Of a DNA stretch of 47,017 nt, positions 43,127 to 47,017 are shown in pieces. Position 1 is the first letter of the stretch. Each line of letters begins with the position of its first letter. Both the position numbers and the translations under genes were made by a program. The notes beneath the pieces were generated by a model. The model was given only the letters and a program-made list of their open reading frames with translations. It was not told the origin of the DNA and ran no database searches. Source of the DNA: Hansschlegelia zhihuaiae (GTDB lineage: Bacteria; Pseudomonadota; Alphaproteobacteria; Rhizobiales; Methylopilaceae); contig NZ_RYFI01000003.1 in NCBI RefSeq assembly GCF_004103825.1, positions 98,142 through 145,158 on the forward strand, in the 5' to 3' direction.

Positions 43127-43738
43127 TCAGGACCGCCCGGCGAGCAACCTGCGGCAGGCCGCAAGCTCCTCGAGCGCGGCCGATAGACGACCGGCCTGGT
43201 CCTCGGTCAGGCGGGCGCGTGGCGCCGCCGGCTCCGGCTCGACCGTCGTCTGATTGTCTTGGGACGACGGCGTCCGCTCAAGCGAATACGCGCCAGCAGA
43301 CCCTTCCGGATCGCTTTCACGAGGCGAGAATTGCGGTTCGGCGCGCCGCTGTGGCGCCCAAAGCTCAGGTCCGGCGGGCGGGACCGCTCGTGCGGACGTC
43401 TCCGGCGCGGCCTCGGCGGCGTCGCCCGGCGCGAGGCCGGCTGCCTGCGCGATCTTCCGTCCGCCCTGCTCGCGCAGGATGCGTTGCACGCCGCGGATCG
43501 TGTAGCCTTCGCCGTAGAGCAGCTGCTTGACGCCGCGCAGCAGGTCGACGTCGTTGGGCCGGTAGTAGCGCCGGCCGCCGCCGCGCTTCACCGGCTTGAT
43601 CTGCGGGAAGCGGCTTTCCCAGAAGCGCAGGACGTGCTGGGGAAGACCGAGTTCCTCGGCCACCTCGCTGATCGTGCGGAAGGCGTCGGGCCCCTTCTTC
43701 GCGCCCTCGCGACCCTCGTCCTCCGGATCCTCGCTCAC
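43127..43738 (-). CDS. MerR-family transcriptional regulator
   Basis: A 203-residue DNA-binding protein with an N-terminal MerR helix-turn-helix (about 18-85): [20 protein letters not shown], then the wing [12 protein letters not shown]. The C-terminal part is Ala/Pro-rich, low in complexity and unlike metal-binding MerR proteins, so the signal is unknown. Its start overlaps the ihfA stop by 4 bp, an arrangement conserved in many alphaproteobacteria. Targets are unknown. Confidence 0.9.
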   Translation of the reverse strand: MSEDPEDEGREGAKKGPDAFRTISEVAEELGLPQHVLRFWESRFPQIKPVKRGGGRRYYRPNDVDLLRGVKQLLYGEGYTIRGVQRILREQGGRKIAQAAGLAPGDAAEAAPETSARAVPPAGPELWAPQRRAEPQFSPRESDPEGSAGAYSLERTPSSQDNQTTVEPEPAAPRARLTEDQAGRLSAALEELAACRRLLAGRS

Positions 43739-44064
43739 GCCGCGCCGTTCCCGGCCTTGGGCGGATCGCCTTCGCCGCCATTGATGCGGTGCTTCAGGAT
43801 GTTGGACGGCTTGAACACCATCACCCGCCGTGGCGGGATCGGCACCTCCTGTCCGCTCTTCGGGTTGCGGCCGACGCGCTCGCCCTTGTCGCGCACCACG
43901 AAGGAGCCGAAGGAGGACAGCTTGACCGTCTCTCCGCGTTCCAGACAGTCTCCGATCTCGCTCAGGACCATCTCGACGAGAGCCGCGGACTCGGTGCGCG
44001 ACAGCCCCACCTTCTGGTAGACGGCCTCGCAGAGATCCGCGCGCGTAACCGTGCGCCCCGCCAT
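43735..44064 (-). CDS. ihfA: Integration host factor subunit alpha
   Basis: A 109-residue HU/IHF-family DNA-bending protein that pairs with IhfB. The start [20 protein letters not shown], the LSSFGSF strand and the DNA-intercalating Pro arm ([21 protein letters not shown]) match IhfA. The ATG at 44064 is used; upstream in-frame codons would add 23 unlikely residues. A GGGGGG run lies 11 bases before it. It is coupled to the merR-type gene and has its own likely promoter in the gap after fabH. Confidence 0.95.
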   Translation of the reverse strand: MAGRTVTRADLCEAVYQKVGLSRTESAALVEMVLSEIGDCLERGETVKLSSFGSFVVRDKGERVGRNPKSGQEVPIPPRRVMVFKPSNILKHRINGGEGDPPKAGNGAA

Positions 44065-44132
44065 GCTGTCAGTCCCCCCACACGCCGCGTTCTCGCGCGG
44101 TCTTTGGTCTGGCGCTAAACCCCGCCGGACCA

Positions 44133-44161
44133 AGGCTATGTGTCTGACCTTTCCGGGTCAA
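44133..44161 (-). promoter_or_regulatory. Candidate ihfA promoter
   Basis: Read on the minus strand: TTGACC (44161-44156), 17 bases, TAGCCT (44138-44133), about 70 bp before the ihfA ATG. Good spacing and a near-consensus -35, in the gap between fabH and ihfA. Confidence 0.4.
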
Positions 44162-44201
44162 CGGCCGCGATGCGCCATCGTTGAACGAAGTTGTCGTCCG
44201 T

Positions 44202-45167
44202 TCACCAGCGTATGAGGGCCGACCCCCAGGTGAAGCCGCCGCCCATCGCCTCGAGCAGCACGAGGTCGCCCTTCTTGATGCGCCCGTCCTGGCGCGCGAC
44301 GGCGAGCGCGAGGGGGATCGAGGCCGCGGACGTGTTGCCGTGGCGGTCGACCGTCACCACGACCTTCTCGGGCGCGATGCCGAGCTTGCTCGCGCTCGCG
44401 TCGATGATCCGGCGGTTGGCCTGGTGGGGCACGAACCAGTCGATCGTCTCGGCCGTCTCGCCGGTCGCCTCGAAGGCGTCGCGGATCACGTCGGTGATCA
44501 TGCCGACCGCGTGGCGGAACACCTCGCGACCCTCCATCCGGAGATGGCCGACCGTGCCAGTCGAGGACGGGCCGCCGTCGACGAACAGCTTGCCCTTGTG
44601 GCGGCCGTCGGATCTGAGATGGCTCGTCAGCACGCCGCGATCCGTGCCCTTCTGAGCCTCCAGCACCACGGCGCCGGCGCCGTCTCCGAACAGCACGCAG
44701 GTGGTGCGGTCGGTCCAGTCCAGGATGCGCGAGAAGGTTTCGGCCCCGATCACGAGCGCCCGCTTCTGCTGGCCCGAGACCAGGAACTTGTCAGCGACCG
44801 CGAGCGCGTAGACGAAGCCGGAGCACACCGCCTGCAGATCAAACGCGAAGCCAGTGGTGATCCCAAGGCCCGCCTGCACAGTCGTTGCGGTCGCGGGGAA
44901 GGTGTTGTCCGGGGTCGAGGTGGCGAGCACGATCAGATCGATCTCGCTCGCCTCCATTCCGGCGTCGGCGAGCGCCTCGCGGGAGGCCGCGAGCGCGAGG
45001 TCCGACGTCATCTCCCCTGGCGAGGCGATGTGGCGGGCGCGGATGCCGGTGCGCTGCACGATCCACTCGTCGGTCGTGTCGACAGTCTTCGCGAGGTCCT
45101 CATTGGTCATGACCTCGGACGGGAGATAGGCGCCGCAACCGCGGACGACGGACCGGATCGGGCTCAC
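44202..45167 (-). CDS. fabH: 3-oxoacyl-ACP synthase III
   Basis: Starts fatty-acid synthesis by condensing acetyl-CoA with malonyl-ACP. The 321-residue thiolase-fold protein has the Cys115-His248-Asn278 triad ([24 protein letters not shown]). The GTG at 45167 overlaps the plsX stop (GTGA), so the two are translationally coupled; the longer open frame is merely an alternate frame of plsX. The plsX-fabH pair links phospholipid and fatty-acid synthesis. Confidence 0.96.
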   Translation of the reverse strand: MSPIRSVVRGCGAYLPSEVMTNEDLAKTVDTTDEWIVQRTGIRARHIASPGEMTSDLALAASREALADAGMEASEIDLIVLATSTPDNTFPATATTVQAGLGITTGFAFDLQAVCSGFVYALAVADKFLVSGQQKRALVIGAETFSRILDWTDRTTCVLFGDGAGAVVLEAQKGTDRGVLTSHLRSDGRHKGKLFVDGGPSSTGTVGHLRMEGREVFRHAVGMITDVIRDAFEATGETAETIDWFVPHQANRRIIDASASKLGIAPEKVVVTVDRHGNTSAASIPLALAVARQDGRIKKGDLVLLEAMGGGFTWGSALIRW

Positions 45168-46240
45168 GACGCGGCCCCGACGAGCGCCGCAGGCGCCTCC
45201 TCGTCGGTCTCGACGCGGGTCGACTGTTCGTGCGCGAGGCCCTGGCGGATCTTCTCCATCAGGTCGTAACGCGCCATGTCGTAACCAAGCTCCACCGCCG
45301 AGGCGAAACCTTCGGCGTCGGTTCCGCCATGGCTCTTGATGACCACGCCGTCGAGGCCGAGGAACACGCCGCCGTTCACCTTGCGCGGGTCCATCTTCTC
45401 CTTGAGCGTGTCGAAGGCGTGCTTGGCGAGCACGTAGCCGACCTTCGACAGCAGCGTCCGGCTGATCGCCGAGCGCAGATATTCGCCGATCTGCTTGGCC
45501 GTGCCCTCGGCGGTCTTGAGCGCGATGTTGCCCGAGAAGCCTTCGGTCACCACGACGTCGACCGTGCCCTTGCCAAGGTCGTCTCCCTCCACGAAGCCGC
45601 GGAAGTCGAGCGTGGAGAAGTCGTCCTCGCGCAGCAGCCGCGCGGCCTCCTTGACCTGCTCGACGCCCTTGATCTCCTCGACGCCGACATTGAGCAGGCC
45701 GACCGTCGGACGCTCGATGTCGAACAGGATGCGCGCCATCGCCGCGCCCATCACCGCGAAGGTCACGAGCTGCTTGGCGTCCGCGCCGATCGTCGCGCCG
45801 ACGTCGAGCACGATCGACTCGCCCCGAAGCGTCGGCCAGATCGCCGCGATGGCGGGCCGCTCGACGCCGGGCGTCATGCGCACGCAGAGCCGCGACATCG
45901 CCATCAGCGCGCCAGTGTTGCCGGCCGAGATCGCGGCGTCGACCTTGCGGCTCTTCATCGCATCGAGCGCCAGCCACATCGAGGATTTGTAGCGACCCTT
46001 GCGGAGCGCGACGCTCGGCTTGTCCTCCATCCGCACCGAGACGTCGGTATGCAGGATCTCGGAGACCGCCTTGAGCGCGGGATCGGCGTCCAGCAGCGGC
46101 CGGATCTCGGCCTCGTCGCCGACGAATAAGAATTTGAGGTCAGGCTTGCGCGACAGCGCGATCGAGGCGCCGGGCGCCACGACGCTCGGGCCGTGATCTC
46201 CGCCCATGGCGTCGAGAGCGATGCGAACCGTGTCTGTCAT
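45164..46240 (-). CDS. plsX: Phosphate acyltransferase PlsX
   Basis: Makes acyl-phosphate from acyl-ACP, the donor used by PlsY (encoded near 14.6 kb). The 358-residue protein has the family start [15 protein letters not shown] and the segments [10 protein letters not shown] and [17 protein letters not shown]. Its stop overlaps the fabH start. A promoter-like sequence lies about 90 bp upstream in the gap after yceD. Confidence 0.97.
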   Translation of the reverse strand: MTDTVRIALDAMGGDHGPSVVAPGASIALSRKPDLKFLFVGDEAEIRPLLDADPALKAVSEILHTDVSVRMEDKPSVALRKGRYKSSMWLALDAMKSRKVDAAISAGNTGALMAMSRLCVRMTPGVERPAIAAIWPTLRGESIVLDVGATIGADAKQLVTFAVMGAAMARILFDIERPTVGLLNVGVEEIKGVEQVKEAARLLREDDFSTLDFRGFVEGDDLGKGTVDVVVTEGFSGNIALKTAEGTAKQIGEYLRSAISRTLLSKVGYVLAKHAFDTLKEKMDPRKVNGGVFLGLDGVVIKSHGGTDAEGFASAVELGYDMARYDLMEKIRQGLAHEQSTRVETDEEAPAALVGAAS

Positions 46241-46327
46241 GCGTCCTGGAGCCGGAATGTTCTCGCCCTGCGAGACTGGGCCGCGCCTTGGTCGGCAGGC
46301 GACGGGCGACGGTTCGGGCGCGCCGGG

Positions 46328-46355
46328 ACCATAGCGGCTGCCGCCCGCGAGGCAA
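46328..46355 (-). promoter_or_regulatory. Candidate plsX-fabH promoter
   Basis: On the minus strand TTGCCT (46355-46350), 16 bases, TATGGT (46333-46328), in the 136-bp gap between yceD and plsX. Good spacing; strength and use unproven. Confidence 0.4.
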
Positions 46356-46376
46356 CCCTGAGCGAACGTCGGGGGA

Positions 46377-46883
46377 TCAACTAGGTTCGTTCCGGCGGCC
46401 GAGGCCGCGGAGAGCGGCGAAGGGCGAGTCGCTCGGATCGCGCTCCTTCGGTTCCTCGAACGCGACGCCCGGCTTGCGTGGATGGAGAGCGAGGCCGAGC
46501 GTGAAGAACTCGGCCGCCACCGCTCCGAGATCGACGACGCCGTTCTGGAACGTATCGGGCGGATCGTCGTCCTCGGATTCGTCGGCGACGGAGCTTTCCG
46601 GGACGAAGCGGACGTCGATCTCCTCGTGGACGGCCTCGACGAAGGGCTCGAGCGTCACCACGCAGAGGCGCGTCGCCGCCGCCTCGAGATCGCCCGTCAC
46701 GCTGAGCCCCTCGCGACCGAACGGCCGCACCGTCAGCCGCGCGAACAGGCGCTCGACGGATTCGACCTCGTTCTCGGCCGCAAGCCTCTCCAATTCGGCC
46801 GGGCCGGCCTCGATCTCGATCACCTCGCCCTCGGCGGGCGCGCTCGAAACCACGAAGGGCCGCGACAGCGGCGCGTCAGTCAT
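46377..46883 (-). CDS. yceD: YceD family (DUF177) protein
   Basis: A 168-residue acidic protein with the DUF177 core: [16 protein letters not shown] (a single remaining Cys), then [22 protein letters not shown]. YceD proteins are linked to 23S rRNA accumulation and usually precede rpmF and plsX; here plsX follows and rpmF is absent. Its ATG overlaps the stop of the upstream chaperone gene (ATGA). Confidence 0.9.
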   Translation of the reverse strand: MTDAPLSRPFVVSSAPAEGEVIEIEAGPAELERLAAENEVESVERLFARLTVRPFGREGLSVTGDLEAAATRLCVVTLEPFVEAVHEEIDVRFVPESSVADESEDDDPPDTFQNGVVDLGAVAAEFFTLGLALHPRKPGVAFEEPKERDPSDSPFAALRGLGRRNEPS

Positions 46884-47017
46884 GCCGACTGCTCCTCGAT
46901 CTCGGGGAAGGCGGGACCGCGTGTGGTCAGTTCGTCGACGGGCTGCGCGGCGAGCGCCCGGTCGGCGCGCAGCGCGTAGGCGGCGAGCCGCGCCGGCCCG
47001 TCGGCGGGGGCGGCCGG
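46880..47017 (-). CDS. Ubiquinol-cytochrome c chaperone, 3' end
   Basis: Only the last 45 codons lie in the window; the rest is beyond the right edge. The visible residues, including LAAYALRADRALAAQPVDEL and the ending [11 protein letters not shown], match the C-terminus of the Cbp3-like chaperone family (PF03981) that assists cytochrome bc1 assembly. The stop overlaps the yceD start by 4 bp. This gene-yceD-plsX-fabH order is usual in alphaproteobacteria, which supports the call. Confidence 0.7.
   Translation of the reverse strand, partial: PAAPADGPARLAAYALRADRALAAQPVDELTTRGPAFPEIEEQSA

Noticed and set aside
45168-45977. Upstream extension of the fabH frame
   Set aside because: It lies within plsX in another frame; the GTG overlapping the plsX stop gives a normal FabH start.

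Overview
The window is about 47 kb of very GC-rich DNA with dense, mostly uninterrupted genes. It looks like core chromosome of an alphaproteobacterium, most likely of the order Hyphomicrobiales (Rhizobiales). This rests on gene content and order: divK-pleD, EipB (DUF1849), a yceD-plsX-fabH-ihfA-merR block preceded by a ubiquinol-cytochrome c chaperone, pyrB followed by a degenerate dihydroorotase with plsY-dprA-topA-rnr-DUF983, gatCA with a monofunctional chorismate mutase, and dispersed palindromic intergenic repeats. No rRNA, tRNA, CRISPR array, insertion sequence or prophage was seen, and genus cannot be assigned by reading alone.

Layout. 1-4.7 kb: the end of a PhzF-family gene, a secreted type II asparaginase, a repeat-rich gap (1706-2125), an EamA exporter, two VOC-domain proteins and an MgtC-like membrane protein. 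4.7-9 kb: the tRNA-dependent amidotransferase genes gatB and gatC-gatA with a coupled chorismate mutase; a Uma2-type nuclease-fold gene lies between them on the other strand. 9-12.1 kb: a UPF0173 hydrolase, ruvX coupled to an AEC-type carrier, and a Gly/Tyr/Arg-rich secreted protein. 12.3-24.6 kb: a long rightward run of pyrB, pyrC-like, plsY, dprA, topA, rnr, DUF983, a NUDIX hydrolase, an MFS transporter and rpmG, the last closed by a clear intrinsic terminator.

24.7-33.3 kb: a secreted protein of unknown function, pleD and divK (c-di-GMP and cell-cycle signalling), a DUF3572 protein, DNA polymerase IV with an N-terminal Cys cluster, EipB, a RidA-like protein, a glycerophosphodiester phosphodiesterase, a predicted outer-membrane barrel protein and a stand-alone Hpt-domain protein. 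33.4-43 kb: tamB and tamA, coupled with a 2-bp gap. 43.1-47 kb: merR-type regulator, ihfA, fabH, plsX, yceD and the 3' end of a cytochrome bc1 chaperone gene.

Themes. Much of the region serves the cell envelope: PlsX, PlsY and FabH for phospholipid and fatty-acid synthesis, and TamA/TamB and EipB for outer-membrane integrity. The rest is information processing: GatCAB, RuvX, DprA, TopA, RNase R, Pol IV and IHF. The most unusual feature is TamB. It is about 2,571 residues long and carries twelve tandem units of about 102 residues (about 306 bp) that make up almost half the protein. Without them it would be about 1,340 residues, close to an ordinary TamB. The second is the dihydroorotase next to pyrB, which has lost its metal-binding and catalytic residues and is probably a structural partner of aspartate transcarbamoylase.
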